64,000 nucleotides of DNA from JAZQQB01 sp045628865 (GTDB taxonomy: Bacteria; Bacillota; Clostridia; Lachnospirales; Lachnospiraceae), in assembly GCA_045628865.1 (NCBI GenBank), contig JAZQQB010000041.1, forward strand, positions 24,503-88,502, in the 5' to 3' direction. The notes under the pieces are model-generated. The model did not search any database. It was not told the origin of the DNA and was given only the letters and a program-made list of their open reading frames with translations. This document shows positions 26,940 through 37,060 of the stretch, piece by piece. Numbering within the stretch: the stretch's first letter is position 1; the number at the start of each line of letters is the position of its first letter. Both the position numbers and the translations under genes were made by a program.

Positions 26940-29267
26940 CTATTCGGCTTTCTTCTTGCCACCTTTTCTCATGATGAACCATAATGCACCAGTAATACAT
27001 ACTGAAGAATAAGCACCACAGATGATACCTACCATAAGTGGAAGGGCAAATTCACGAATTGCAGTTACACCTAAGATATAAAGTACCAATACCATTACCA
27101 ATGTTGTAAATGAAGTATAGATACTTCTTGTTAATGTCTGTGTAATACTGTTATTAACAACCTCTTCGATTTCTTCCTCTGTCTTATGACCAGGCATATT
27201 CTCACGGATACGGTCGAAGATAACGATTGTTGCGTTGATTGAGTAACCTACAATTGTAAGCATACATGCAATAAATGTATTACCAACAGAAACTCTAACC
27301 AATGCGTAGAATGTTAATACAACCAATACGTCATGTAACAATGCACATACAGCACTTGATGCGAAACGAACGTCTTTAAATCTAAACCAGATGTAAAGAA
27401 GCATACAGATTGCTGAAACGACAACTGCGATGATTGCATCTGCTCTCATTTCATTTGAAACTGTTGCACTGATTGTTTCTCTCTGAATCTGTTCAGTTAC
27501 ATTGTATTTTGTAGTGAATAATTCATCTAATTTCTCTGTCTGATCTGTTGAAAGATTATTTGTCTTTACAATAATCTCTGTACTGCCTTCAGTCTTTGTG
27601 ATCTGAGCAGCACTTCCAACAATTTCTTCAACATCAACCTTAACAGTTGCATTCAATGTTTCAATAGACTGATCTTCTGGCATCTGAACTGTTGTTGATG
27701 TACCGCCTTTGAACTCAAGACCGTAATTTAATGGATCACCTGTCTTGGCACCAAATACTACCATTGCAACAATACCAACAACGATCATCAAGCTACTGAT
27801 AGAGAAGAATAATTTACGCTTTGCTAAGAAGTTGATAGGCTTCAATTCTTTCGCTCTACCATAGAACTTCTCTGATTTAAATCCAAGTGCATAGAATGAA
27901 TATGCTAACCATCTTGAAATACCCAAAGATGTTAATAACGAAAGTGCAATACCGATTGCTAATGTGATTGCAAATCCCTTGATTGTACCGGTTCCCAAGA
28001 AGCCTAATACTGCAGCTGCGATCAATGTTGTGATGTTACCATCAACGATAGCAGAGGTTGCTTTCTTGAAACCAATGGAAAGTGCTGAACGAACTGTCTT
28101 GCCTGCAGCAATTTCTTCACGAACACGAGCATAGATAATAACGTTAGCATCCACAGCCATACCGATTGAAAGAATAATACCAGCAATACCTGGAAGTGTT
28201 AAAGTAACACTAAACTGTTCAAGAATAATTAACTCTAATACTGTATAGAATAAAAGTGAGATACCAGCAACCAAACCTGGAATCCAATATACAACGATCA
28301 TAAAGATGATCACAATCAAAAGACCGATTGCACCAGCTTTTAAACTGGTATCAATTGCTGCACTACCTAAAGAAGCACTTACAACAGAACTTCTGATTGG
28401 CTCTAATGTCAATGACAATCCACCAATTCGAATTGTTGAAGCCAATTCTTCAGCAGACTTAGCAGTAAAGTTACCTTCAATAATTGCAGAACCATCAACG
28501 ATAACAGCATTTACGCTAGGAGCACTTACAATCTTACCATCGTAGTAAATTGCAATTGATTCATGTCCATTGTTAAATGCAACAGTAGTTGCCTCTTCAA
28601 ATTTCTTTGTTCCATCTGCATTCAGCGATAATGAAACGACAAACTGCTGGTTACCATAGTCATCCTGTGTTCTTCTTGTCTGAGCGCTGGCAACATCTGT
28701 ACCTGTTAATACAATTTCAGGACTAGCAAGAATCTTTTCATTGTCACCTGATGCAAGTAACTCTGCAAGAGCCTGGTTTGTAACAACAGTAGCGTAAACT
28801 GGCATTCCAGCTTCGTCTACCATGATGTTTCCTTCTTCATCTGTCAACATTGTTGTAGAATAGTTTGGTGTACCATCCTCATTTGTGTGACGAAGGAAAT
28901 ATAACATACCTGGCTTACCAAGTTCTTCTAAAACAGCACCATCATCCTTCTGTCCTGGGATTTCGATACTAATACGATTGATACCCTCTTTATAAACTGA
29001 AGATTCTGAGCTATAGTTTGCTTCAATACGCTGCTGAATCTTATAGATTGTATCCTTCATAGCTTCCTCAGATGGAGTAGAATCTCCAACTGTCTGATAT
29101 GTGATACTTACACCACCTGCAAGGTCAAGACCTAAAGTGATGTTTTTTGCTGCGCCTGCATGATTTTTACCCACACCGTAACAGGTCACATAAGAGCATC
29201 CGGCCAAAATCAGTATCAATGCAAGAATGATACAAAGGCCTTTGCCTTTTGACATAGTTTCTTTCAT
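26940..29267 (-). CDS. secDF: Protein translocase SecDF fusion
   Basis: Proton-driven accessory motor of Sec export. 775 residues joining SecD (about 1-455) and SecF (about 470-775). Visible are GLDLAGGVSITYQ (D1 motif), an extracytoplasmic P1 domain with LYFLRHTNED, SIGMAVDANVIIYAR (D4), GLEFKGGTSTTVQ (F1) and GYSINATIVIFDRIRE (F4). Twelve membrane helices are expected. It is 36 bp downstream of the SCIFF maturase. Confidence 0.96.
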   Translation of the reverse strand: MKETMSKGKGLCIILALILILAGCSYVTCYGVGKNHAGAAKNITLGLDLAGGVSITYQTVGDSTPSEEAMKDTIYKIQQRIEANYSSESSVYKEGINRISIEIPGQKDDGAVLEELGKPGMLYFLRHTNEDGTPNYSTTMLTDEEGNIMVDEAGMPVYATVVTNQALAELLASGDNEKILASPEIVLTGTDVASAQTRRTQDDYGNQQFVVSLSLNADGTKKFEEATTVAFNNGHESIAIYYDGKIVSAPSVNAVIVDGSAIIEGNFTAKSAEELASTIRIGGLSLTLEPIRSSVVSASLGSAAIDTSLKAGAIGLLIVIIFMIVVYWIPGLVAGISLLFYTVLELIILEQFSVTLTLPGIAGIILSIGMAVDANVIIYARVREEIAAGKTVRSALSIGFKKATSAIVDGNITTLIAAAVLGFLGTGTIKGFAITLAIGIALSLLTSLGISRWLAYSFYALGFKSEKFYGRAKELKPINFLAKRKLFFSISSLMIVVGIVAMVVFGAKTGDPLNYGLEFKGGTSTTVQMPEDQSIETLNATVKVDVEEIVGSAAQITKTEGSTEIIVKTNNLSTDQTEKLDELFTTKYNVTEQIQRETISATVSNEMRADAIIAVVVSAICMLLYIWFRFKDVRFASSAVCALLHDVLVVLTFYALVRVSVGNTFIACMLTIVGYSINATIVIFDRIRENMPGHKTEEEIEEVVNNSITQTLTRSIYTSFTTLVMVLVLYILGVTAIREFALPLMVGIICGAYSSVCITGALWFIMRKGGKKKAE

Positions 29268-29303
29268 TTCTTTTTTTCTCCTTACCTCATTATATAGATG
29301 TAA

Positions 29304-30689
29304 TTATTCTTCCTCAGCCTGAGCTGCTTTTAACATAATTGCACATTCCACACGTTTTCTCTGTAATTCACATCCAACATCATAAGAATCATTGATGTTA
29401 CCATGGAAATTATAAGAATTCGCTGCACATCCACCAGAACAATAGAACTTCGCAAAACAGTCCTTACATTTTGGCTTTGAATACACATTACACTGTTTAA
29501 ACGCTTCACGAATGTCGTTACGAACAATCCCTTCATCCACATTTCCCATAAGGAAATCTTCGTTACCTACGAACTGATGACAAGGATATAAATCGCCCCA
29601 AGGTGTCACCGCTAAATATTCACATCCTGAACCACATCCAGAAAGTCGTTTAGCAACACAAGGCCCACCCTCTAAATCTATCATAAAATGGAAGAAATTA
29701 AAAGCCTTTCCTTCCTTTCTTCTTTCAATCATCTTCTTTGCCAAAAGATCATACTGATCCTTTAAGAATGGAATATCTTCTTCACGAATTGCATAATCAT
29801 CTGTTGGCTGCGCTACTACAGGTTCAACACTGATCTGCTTAAATCCAAGATCTGCCAAATGAAGCACGTCTTCTGAAAAATCAAGGTTGTGATGTGTAAA
29901 GGTACCACGTACATAATAATTCATCTGATTTCTGCTTTCAGCAGCTTTCTGGAACTTAGGGACGATGGTATCATAACTACCCTGTCCACCACGAAGTGGT
30001 CTCATTCTATCATTAACTTCCTTACGTCCATCAATACTAAGTACAAGATTACCCATTTCTTTGTTGGCAAACTCTAAAATTTCATCATCTAAAAGCATTC
30101 CGTTTGTAGTAAAGGTAAAACGGAACTTCTTATTGTACTGATCTTCAATGCTTCTACCATATTCAACTAGCTGCTTCACAACATCCCAGTTTAAGGTAGG
30201 TTCTCCACCGAAAAAGTCAACCTCTAAGTTACGACGATGGCCTGAATTTTTCACCAAAAGATCAAGCGCTTTCTTACCAACCTCAAAGCTCATCAAAGCT
30301 CGTCTTCCATGGTACTCCCCTTCCTCTGCAAAACAGTACTTGCAAGCAAGGTTACAATCATGAGCAATATGTAAACACAATGCCTTTACAACTGTTTCTC
30401 TATCCTTAAAGGAATCGATATACTTCTCATAAATATCTTCTGTAAAAAGCATTTCTGCTTCTGTTAATTCCAATACTTCTTCTACAGCTTCTGTCAGTTC
30501 CTCTCTGCTATAAGAAAGACCTGCATTTAATACAGCTGCAAGTACCTGATCCTTTTCCTTTTTATTCTCTTCAAATGCCTTCTCTACTACAGGAATGACA
30601 TCATAAACGATATCATCCACAACGTGAACTGCACCTGAATTTACATCTAAAACGATATTATATCCATTATTCTTATACTGATGAATCAT
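29304..30689 (-). CDS. SCIFF peptide maturase, radical SAM/SPASM thioether enzyme
   Basis: Forms thioether cross-links in the SCIFF precursor (CteB-type knowledge). 461 residues: an N-terminal peptide-recognition part (about 1-90), radical SAM motif CNLACKYC (Cys112, 116, 119), GGEPTLNW, then a SPASM region with CGSGCEYLAV, PCHQF, CKDCFAKFYCSGGC and a late Cys for two auxiliary clusters. It lies just downstream of its substrate gene. Confidence 0.95.
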   Translation of the reverse strand: MIHQYKNNGYNIVLDVNSGAVHVVDDIVYDVIPVVEKAFEENKKEKDQVLAAVLNAGLSYSREELTEAVEEVLELTEAEMLFTEDIYEKYIDSFKDRETVVKALCLHIAHDCNLACKYCFAEEGEYHGRRALMSFEVGKKALDLLVKNSGHRRNLEVDFFGGEPTLNWDVVKQLVEYGRSIEDQYNKKFRFTFTTNGMLLDDEILEFANKEMGNLVLSIDGRKEVNDRMRPLRGGQGSYDTIVPKFQKAAESRNQMNYYVRGTFTHHNLDFSEDVLHLADLGFKQISVEPVVAQPTDDYAIREEDIPFLKDQYDLLAKKMIERRKEGKAFNFFHFMIDLEGGPCVAKRLSGCGSGCEYLAVTPWGDLYPCHQFVGNEDFLMGNVDEGIVRNDIREAFKQCNVYSKPKCKDCFAKFYCSGGCAANSYNFHGNINDSYDVGCELQRKRVECAIMLKAAQAEEE

Positions 30690-30797
30690 GAATCTTATTC
30701 CTTTCTAATATACACATACACACCGACACATTTATGTAATAAAAACATGCCTGTCTCATGATGAAAACACACAAATCAATCCGGTTTCGCACAAAAC

Positions 30798-30825
30798 TTA
30801 AGCAGCGATATAAATCGCTGCTTAA
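30798..30825 (-). terminator. Attenuator hairpin between SCIFF and maturase
   Basis: Perfect 12-bp stem (arm TTAAGCAGCGAT) with 4-base loop and a short TTTTG tail on the minus strand. It would let the small precursor gene be expressed above the enzyme gene. Confidence 0.55.
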
Positions 30826-30875
30826 CATACGATACCTATCCTTGTAGAATTCTCAATATCTAAAAAACATTGAAA

Positions 30876-31019
30876 TTATTTAACGTTTTCGCAAGACTGA
30901 TTTCCTACTGTACAAGATGTCTTACATGCTGACTGACAAGATGTCTGGCATTCACCACATCCGCCTTTTTTCATAGACTCTTTGTAATCTCTAGTATTTA
31001 ATGTCTTAATGTGTTTCAT
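30876..31019 (-). CDS. SCIFF ranthipeptide precursor
   Basis: 47 residues with exactly six cysteines in the second half, spaced as GGC-GEC-QTSC-QSAC-KTSC-NQSC, after a leader starting MKHIKTLNTRDYKES. This is the six-cysteines-in-forty-five pattern conserved in Clostridia. AAGGAGG lies 8 bases before ATG. Too short for most gene callers. The matching maturase is next downstream, and no dedicated exporter or protease is adjacent. Physiological role is unsettled. Confidence 0.95.
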   Translation of the reverse strand: MKHIKTLNTRDYKESMKKGGCGECQTSCQSACKTSCTVGNQSCENVK

Positions 31020-31060
31020 GATAAAAGCCTCCTTAATCTCAAAACAATTGTTTCATTGTA

Positions 31061-31090
31061 ATGATATAAACTCTTTTGAAATTATATCAT
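31061..31090 (-). promoter_or_regulatory. SCIFF operon promoter with overlapping inverted repeat
   Basis: An extended -10 TGATATAAT (hexamer at 31081-31086) overlaps one arm of a perfect 9-bp inverted repeat ATGATATAA/TTATATCAT (31061-31069 and 31082-31090). The repeat could be an operator or a leader hairpin. Confidence 0.5.
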
Positions 31091-31143
31091 AGAAATTGTA
31101 TAAGGAAAAGCATTTTTTTTAAAATTAACAAATTCCATTCTCC

Positions 31144-31527
31144 TTAAGCAAGCAAGGCTCCAATCAATGCACTCGCAGTGCATAAAAGCAGGGGTTTAAG
31201 TCCATGTGATTGTGATTCAGTCATTGCAGTATCCTGAAAAAAAGCCACCAGCATGATACATAAAAAATACAGTTTCCCTGTGATCATTCCCCATAACCAT
31301 TTTCGTTTTCGAAATTGTTTTCCTGAGATAAATCCACCTAATAGACATGCAAAGGAATAGATCACAATAATCCCCACGGATGCTATCCGATCATCGGGGC
31401 AAAAATGAAACAGGAACATTGCAAGTAAAAGAAGCAATATTCCTGTTACAATATATGCAGCCAACAGGCTTTTTCCCAAAAGCACAAATGGTTTTATAAA
31501 TTTTTTCAATTGTCCACCAGTCCACAT
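31144..31527 (-). CDS. TIGR04086-like membrane protein
   Basis: 127 residues, four predicted membrane helices separated by short loops, with GGFISGKQFRKRKWLWGMITG in the middle as in the TIGR04086 family. Proteins of this family occur beside SCIFF and sec genes in Clostridia; the function is unknown. It is 12 bp downstream of the CorC-like gene. Confidence 0.8.
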   Translation of the reverse strand: MWTGGQLKKFIKPFVLLGKSLLAAYIVTGILLLLLAMFLFHFCPDDRIASVGIIVIYSFACLLGGFISGKQFRKRKWLWGMITGKLYFLCIMLVAFFQDTAMTESQSHGLKPLLLCTASALIGALLA

Positions 31528-31539
31528 TCATTTGTAATA

Positions 31540-32868
31540 CTATATGTCTGTGTCCTGTAATTTATTCTCTGGATTCTCCTCGTTGGAATCTTCTTCCTCC
31601 GATTCCTGTGGTTTAGGTTCTGGCAAAACCATACGAACCTTCTGAATTCTCGTCTGTTCCAAACCAACAACCGTAAATTTTGTTCCATCTACGGTTTCTA
31701 CAGATTCTCCATCCTCAGGAAGTCTGTCCTCTAACAGTTCAATCACAAGTCCGCCAATAGAATCATAATCCTCTGAATGTAACAGAATACCTAGTGATTC
31801 ATTGATATCGTCAAGCTTCATGCTTGCTTCGATCAGATAAGTACGCTCCTCTTCTTCCTGGATCAGACTCTTCTCATCCTCATCATACTCATCTCGAATC
31901 TCACCTACAATCTCTTCCAAAAGATCTTCTAAGGTGATCATACCAACTGTTGCACCATATTCATTCAAAACAAAAGCAACATTCGTTCCCTTTGATCGCA
32001 TTTCCATCATCAGATCCGCAGTCTTTTTAAATTCATATGTATAAAAGGCTTCCCGCATGATCTTTTCAATAGAAAAGGTATTCTGATCGGCATCAAACAT
32101 CAAATCCTTCAAATTGATGAATCCGATCACATTGTCCTTATCATCCTGATACACTGGCAAACGTGTATACTTGGATTCCTTGAAGGTAGCGAATACTTCA
32201 TCGTACCCTTCATTTAACTCAACCGCCGTCATATCAATCCTAGGAATCATAATATCCTTCGCTACTGCATCTGAGAAATCAAAAAGATTGTAGATCATCT
32301 TCTTCTCTTCTATCTCAATTGCTCCATCCTCATGACCAACATTAACATAGGTACGAAGATCCTTTTCAGTCATGACCTTCCTTGCATTCTGATCGATTCT
32401 AAGAAGCTTCATAATGCCTCCTGCCAATCGATCGATCACGAAAATAACCGGTGTTAGAATTTTCATCAAAAACAAAATAACCGGTGCATAGGACAGTGAT
32501 ATCTTTTCATTGTTGATCATCGCCCAGTTTTTCGGAACAATCTCACCAAAAATAAGCACCAAAATGGTCAATATACCTGTCGCAACAGAAACAAATGCAT
32601 TTCCAAAAAGCTTGATCGCAATAATAGTTGCCAATGATGAAGCAGCTATATTTACGATATTATTTCCAATTAAAATCGCACTGATCATCTTGCTATAGCT
32701 ATCAAGCACCTTTCCAAGTACGATTGCCCTCTTATTTCCCTCTTCGATCATGGTTCTCACGCGAACCTTGTTCACTGTAGAAAGTGCTGTTTCCGCCGAT
32801 GAAAAGAAAGCAGATAAAATCAGCAACATAATCAATATAATTGGTTGTATGACACTAGTGGGTCCCAA
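31540..32868 (-). CDS. CNNM/CorC-type hemolysin-family transporter
   Basis: 442 residues: DUF21 transmembrane domain (about 1-190) with SAFFSSAETALST, a CBS pair (about 205-325) containing MIPRIDMTAVE, and a CorC_HlyC C-terminal domain (about 340-420). It likely moves Mg2+ or Na+, or acts as an ion sensor. The C-terminus is very acidic. A 70-bp gap separates it from the M13 gene. Confidence 0.92.
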   Translation of the reverse strand: MGPTSVIQPIILIMLLILSAFFSSAETALSTVNKVRVRTMIEEGNKRAIVLGKVLDSYSKMISAILIGNNIVNIAASSLATIIAIKLFGNAFVSVATGILTILVLIFGEIVPKNWAMINNEKISLSYAPVILFLMKILTPVIFVIDRLAGGIMKLLRIDQNARKVMTEKDLRTYVNVGHEDGAIEIEEKKMIYNLFDFSDAVAKDIMIPRIDMTAVELNEGYDEVFATFKESKYTRLPVYQDDKDNVIGFINLKDLMFDADQNTFSIEKIMREAFYTYEFKKTADLMMEMRSKGTNVAFVLNEYGATVGMITLEDLLEEIVGEIRDEYDEDEKSLIQEEEERTYLIEASMKLDDINESLGILLHSEDYDSIGGLVIELLEDRLPEDGESVETVDGTKFTVVGLEQTRIQKVRMVLPEPKPQESEEEDSNEENPENKLQDTDI

Positions 32869-32947
32869 AAAAGTTCACTCCTTTGAAATTAAATTTAATA
32901 GACAGTTACAATATTTTAATATAGAGTACGATATTTTGTCAATGTCA

Positions 32948-35086
32948 TTACCAAATGATCAATCTATCCTCAGGAGCAAGATACATTCCATCTCCCTCTT
33001 TCACATCAAATGCCTCATAGAATTCTTCAAACTGCTGAACTGGAACATTGGTACGCTGATAATTCACAGGATGCGAATCACTTTCAATCTGATCAACAAG
33101 TGAATAGTAAAGATCCAAAGAAGTATTCATTTTTGCAAAATACTCAAAAAACTCTTTATAATCAAAATCCTCTACCTTAGAAGCCATGTTCACCGCACAC
33201 TGCAAGCCAGTCATATCTGCGATCATTTCTGTATCAACATTTGACCCTGTTACATAATAGTCTCCCATGATCAAAAACTGATCCAGATAAGCATCCATTT
33301 TATCCACGCGATTATAGAATTCTGTAAAATCATCTTCTGTCCACCAGTTCACATAATTTCCATCTTTATCAAACTGTGCCCCTGAACTATCAAAAGCATG
33401 AGAAACCTCATGTCCAATCCAAAATGCTCCCAATGAAGCATATAACTGCTCTGTTGACATTTCTGAAGAATAGAAAGGTTCTCCCATCATACCTAAAATC
33501 ATATTAATAGAATTATTGGATGGATCATAAAAAGCATTACACTCTAACAAGCTCATACCATCTGTCCAGTCAGCTTCATCCACTTCTTTTCCGAGAGAAG
33601 CAAGTACCAATTCTGATTCGTATTCACTGATTTTCTCTAATGCTTCATAGTAAGTACATCCTGTCAGATCTAATGACGAATAGTCCTTCCATTCATCTGG
33701 CCATCCAACATTTACTGTCATAGCATCTAATTTTTCAATAGCTGCAGCTATCGTTTCCTCAGATGCCCAATCATTCTCACTTAAAATCTCACGATAAGAA
33801 TCAATTACCTGATAGCAAAAATCTTCTACTGTCTGTCTATCTTCTTCAGAACAATATGTTTCCACATATACCTGTGCCAATGGAACAGGTAAAATACTGC
33901 TCACCTCATAATAAGCCCTTACGGAATCGTCCTTCACACCTGAAATTCCATAATATTCGTTTCTTACCTGAGTTGCATAATCTCTTGCGTCCTTATCCAA
34001 GCAAGAAATTTCAGATGTCACATAGTCAACAAGCATATAATCTCTGATCATCTTAGCATGCTCATCATCAAAAACAGAATCCAACTTTGCAATAAATTCT
34101 GGATTAGATACAATATAATTTTTATCATATTTGAGTCCTTCAGCTGTTAAAATGTCTTCCATTGGATAATTTGTTGTAAGGCCAACTACTTCCTCAAAAG
34201 TCATATTATTATTTACCTTATCCATATAATCCACCGCATACATTTCATCTACTGTATACAAACAATCAGCCATTTCAGTTTCAAAAGCAATGGCATTATC
34301 AAAATGTGCATTAGCTTCTTCTTCAGGCATTCCAAGTCTGTCCATCAAATATACAAAGTATGTTCTTGCTATTTCTTCATACATCGCACCGTATTCACTA
34401 GCTTCAGGATACTCTGCTGCATCCTGACGTATCAACATCATTTCATCTACATAAACCTGCTTATAAGTAGAATCTTCAATACCAGAATAAATAGAATAAG
34501 TACAAACAGGACTTACATCACCCATATAATCTGAATCAGTGATCAATTCCTTGATCTCATCAATATTTGTGATAGAAAGAAGCGCATTTGTTGTTTCTTC
34601 AAGTGGTGTAACCCCTACTTCAGCTCTAGCATCCCAATCAAGATATAGATTGTATAATGTCTGGATCAATTCTGCATTATGGCCTGATAAATCATTTTTT
34701 TGAAGTAACTCTACTGCCAATTTATCTGTATTCTCCTGACACTCAGCATACATAGACCAATTCGAAGCACCTTCTGGAATAGAATTATCCAAAATCCAGT
34801 CTTTATTCACATATAAGTGAAAATCATCCTTCGGATCCGTTGGCATATCTGCTGTTACATTTTCCTTCAAACAGGAATTGATCCATGGAGTACCATTGTT
34901 CAATACAAGTTCCGTTTCTTCCGCTTCTGTTTCAGAAACCTCTGTAGCAATTTCTGTACCAGATTCTGTTACTGTTTCTGTTGCATCTGCTACAACATCA
35001 GTTGTTTCCTTCTTATCTCCACAACCACTACACAAGGAAGCGATCATTGATAAAGTAAGAAACATGGAAATAGTTTTTTTCTTCAT
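32948..35086 (-). CDS. M13 family metallopeptidase lipoprotein (PepO/neprilysin-like)
   Basis: 712 residues. A lipoprotein signal (lipobox LCSGC, lipidated Cys about residue 22) and an acidic Thr/Glu linker precede the peptidase. The zinc site is complete: GHEVSH with His559, Glu560 and His563, and TEMIAD with Glu620 and Asp624. It cleaves peptides at the outer face of the membrane. Divergent from the PHP gene across a 355-bp region. Confidence 0.92.
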   Translation of the reverse strand: MKKKTISMFLTLSMIASLCSGCGDKKETTDVVADATETVTESGTEIATEVSETEAEETELVLNNGTPWINSCLKENVTADMPTDPKDDFHLYVNKDWILDNSIPEGASNWSMYAECQENTDKLAVELLQKNDLSGHNAELIQTLYNLYLDWDARAEVGVTPLEETTNALLSITNIDEIKELITDSDYMGDVSPVCTYSIYSGIEDSTYKQVYVDEMMLIRQDAAEYPEASEYGAMYEEIARTYFVYLMDRLGMPEEEANAHFDNAIAFETEMADCLYTVDEMYAVDYMDKVNNNMTFEEVVGLTTNYPMEDILTAEGLKYDKNYIVSNPEFIAKLDSVFDDEHAKMIRDYMLVDYVTSEISCLDKDARDYATQVRNEYYGISGVKDDSVRAYYEVSSILPVPLAQVYVETYCSEEDRQTVEDFCYQVIDSYREILSENDWASEETIAAAIEKLDAMTVNVGWPDEWKDYSSLDLTGCTYYEALEKISEYESELVLASLGKEVDEADWTDGMSLLECNAFYDPSNNSINMILGMMGEPFYSSEMSTEQLYASLGAFWIGHEVSHAFDSSGAQFDKDGNYVNWWTEDDFTEFYNRVDKMDAYLDQFLIMGDYYVTGSNVDTEMIADMTGLQCAVNMASKVEDFDYKEFFEYFAKMNTSLDLYYSLVDQIESDSHPVNYQRTNVPVQQFEEFYEAFDVKEGDGMYLAPEDRLIIW

Positions 35087-35441
35087 AAATATTCTCCTTC
35101 ATGACATGTTTATCTAATTATTTCATGCCATCATTCTATATAAGCCTTGTTCATGCTGTAATAATCTTGCACAAACATCTTCATCATATCATTATTGTTC
35201 ACAAATATCAAATTATTTGTTCATTTAACACATTTTGTTCACATTTCAACCACTATTTAATCAATTGTCTTTTATTTGTTTTTTTTAGCACTTGTTATGT
35301 AAATATCACCCGCATTATAATAGACGTATACAGTTTAATTCCATAGAAAACAAAACTGTTCGAATAGAATTCATGCAAAGAAAGATACTATAGCTGAATT
35401 CTTTATCCATCAGTTAATCATGCAAATTGAGGTGTAATCAT
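35087..35441. other. 355-bp divergent promoter region
   Basis: AT-rich. Holds three direct copies of TTGTTCA at 35195, 35217 and 35235, spaced 22 and 18 bp, of unknown meaning, and the plus-strand promoter at 35292. No coding frame stands out. Confidence 0.5.
35292..35321 (+). promoter_or_regulatory. Promoter of PHP-domain gene
   Basis: TTGTTA, 18-bp spacer and consensus TATAAT, about 120 bp upstream of the gene start. Confidence 0.55.
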
Positions 35442-36275
35442 ATGAAATTCGACATGCATTGTCATACCAAAGAAGGTTCTCCTGATGCTAAAATTTCCAT
35501 TGAGGAATATGTAAGAAAACTAAAAGAGCTAGGCTTTGACGGAATGCTCGTTTCCGACCATGATACCTACGGCGGGTATCACGAATGGCAGGAAATCAAG
35601 CAATATAGCCCATACAAAGATTTTGTAGTATTAAAAGGAATTGAATACGATACCATAGATGGAGGACATATCCTGGTGATCATGCCGGATGACCGTCCAC
35701 TTAAGATCCTTCAGTTTAGAGGACTCCCAGTAAAAACACTGATCGAACTGGTTCATAGAAACGGTGGTATTCTAGGTCCTGCGCACCCATGTGGCGAGAG
35801 GCATCTATCTCTGACTAATACACATCGTTACCGCAATCATACAGATATTTTGAAAAAATTTGACTTTTTGGAAGCATACAATCCATGTGAAGATGATGAA
35901 TCCAATGATAAGGCACAAACCTATCGAAGATTTTTCAATCTTCCGGGATTTGGTGGAAGTGATTCTCATAAGGAAGCCTGCGTCGGACATGCCTACACAG
36001 AATTTCCTATGGATATTTATTCCAATGATGATCTCATTGCCTGTGTAAAAAATTGTGACCCAAATTCTATTGAATTTGGTGGTTACCGTTATGAGCACAC
36101 TACAAAAGATAAGCTTGGTGCTTTTAACAGAGTGCTTGTAGAAGGCTTTTGGTTCTATAACCGCTTTGCAGCAATTTATCGTGGAAAAAAACGCAAACGG
36201 GAATTAAAACATTTAAATAAGATCGAGCCAATCCTTTCCTTGATCAAAAAACATCGTATGCGGACTTCAGGATAA
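35442..36275 (+). CDS. PHP-domain metal-dependent phosphoesterase
   Basis: 277 residues with the PHP metal motifs MHCHTKEGS (His6, His8), SDHDTYGGY and a late GGSDSHKE. The family hydrolyses phosphoesters with two or three metals; the substrate here is unknown. GAGGTG lies 7 bases before the ATG at 35442; a TTG 15 bases upstream is inside the ribosome site. The 3' end overlaps the convergent PPTase gene by 32 bp. Confidence 0.88.
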   Translation: MKFDMHCHTKEGSPDAKISIEEYVRKLKELGFDGMLVSDHDTYGGYHEWQEIKQYSPYKDFVVLKGIEYDTIDGGHILVIMPDDRPLKILQFRGLPVKTLIELVHRNGGILGPAHPCGERHLSLTNTHRYRNHTDILKKFDFLEAYNPCEDDESNDKAQTYRRFFNLPGFGGSDSHKEACVGHAYTEFPMDIYSNDDLIACVKNCDPNSIEFGGYRYEHTTKDKLGAFNRVLVEGFWFYNRFAAIYRGKKRKRELKHLNKIEPILSLIKKHRMRTSG

Positions 36276-36906
36276 TTTCCTGTTCACCTTCGTAGGCAAC
36301 GCAAAGACAATATCCTTGATATTCAGAAAAGAACTTTAGGTTACATGGATACTTCCCTGTAACCTTTTTTTGTACCACATCTACACTAAACTCCTGTAGG
36401 GGAATGGTCAATCCGGTTGATAAAAGCTTTGTATAGCTTTCCTTCCCTGCCCAGATATCATAAAAAAGAGTAGTCTTTTCTGTTTCTGACAAAACTTCCT
36501 CCAAACATTTTTGTTCCATGTCAGAGTAAAAACGCTTTGCCACACCTAATTTTAGCGATTCTATTTTTTGAATATCAATTCCAACCGGCGTATCTGCAAT
36601 GGCACAGGCTACCATATTACCGGAATGGGAAAGATTAAAATGAATCCCTGCATACTCTGTTAAATATGGTTTACCATGCTCACTGCAGCTGTATTTTAGC
36701 TCCCTGATCTGTTCCCTTGTCAGAGAAAGCTTTGATGCAAGCATGGTTTCCAGCAAAATACCAGCTGCTATGCTACGGTTCTGTTCAGCTACCCGCTTGA
36801 TGCGCATTGCTTTTTCACAGCGCTGTCTGCTTAATCGATTCAAATATTCTGTTTTTTTCTCATCCATAGATATGAAATTCATATCCATAACCGCAACTAT
36901 GATCAT
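36244..36906 (-). CDS. Sfp-type 4'-phosphopantetheinyl transferase
   Basis: Transfers phosphopantetheine from CoA to carrier proteins. 220 residues with VGIDIQKIE (Asp111), the WAGKESYTK motif (Lys155, Glu156, Lys160) and an N-terminal HFNLSHSGN. Sfp-type enzymes usually serve NRPS or PKS systems in addition to the AcpS of fatty acid synthesis, but no such cluster is in the window. Confidence 0.9.
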   Translation of the reverse strand: MIIVAVMDMNFISMDEKKTEYLNRLSRQRCEKAMRIKRVAEQNRSIAAGILLETMLASKLSLTREQIRELKYSCSEHGKPYLTEYAGIHFNLSHSGNMVACAIADTPVGIDIQKIESLKLGVAKRFYSDMEQKCLEEVLSETEKTTLFYDIWAGKESYTKLLSTGLTIPLQEFSVDVVQKKVTGKYPCNLKFFSEYQGYCLCVAYEGEQEIILKSAYDVF

Positions 36907-36966
36907 CTTATCCGTCCTATTGAATAAAAAGACCCAAACTGCCTTTGCAATCTGAGTCCCTATATT

Positions 36967-37038
36967 CTTTATGTGTAACTATTCAGAGCCATACTAATTT
37001 GCTTTCTGCGAATTGTTTCTGAATAGTTACCTTTATGT
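36967..37038. mobile_element. Short element of the copy 1/2 family with 8-bp target duplication
   Basis: A 56-bp element at 36975-37030 begins GTAACTATTCAGAGCC and ends CTGAATAGTTAC, perfect 12-bp inverted termini. CTTTATGT flanks it on both sides (36967-36974 and 37031-37038). The interior is internally deleted compared with the 143-bp copies. It lies between aspS and the PPTase gene. Confidence 0.85.
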
Positions 37039-37060
37039 AATAATTAGTCTATTTGTATGA

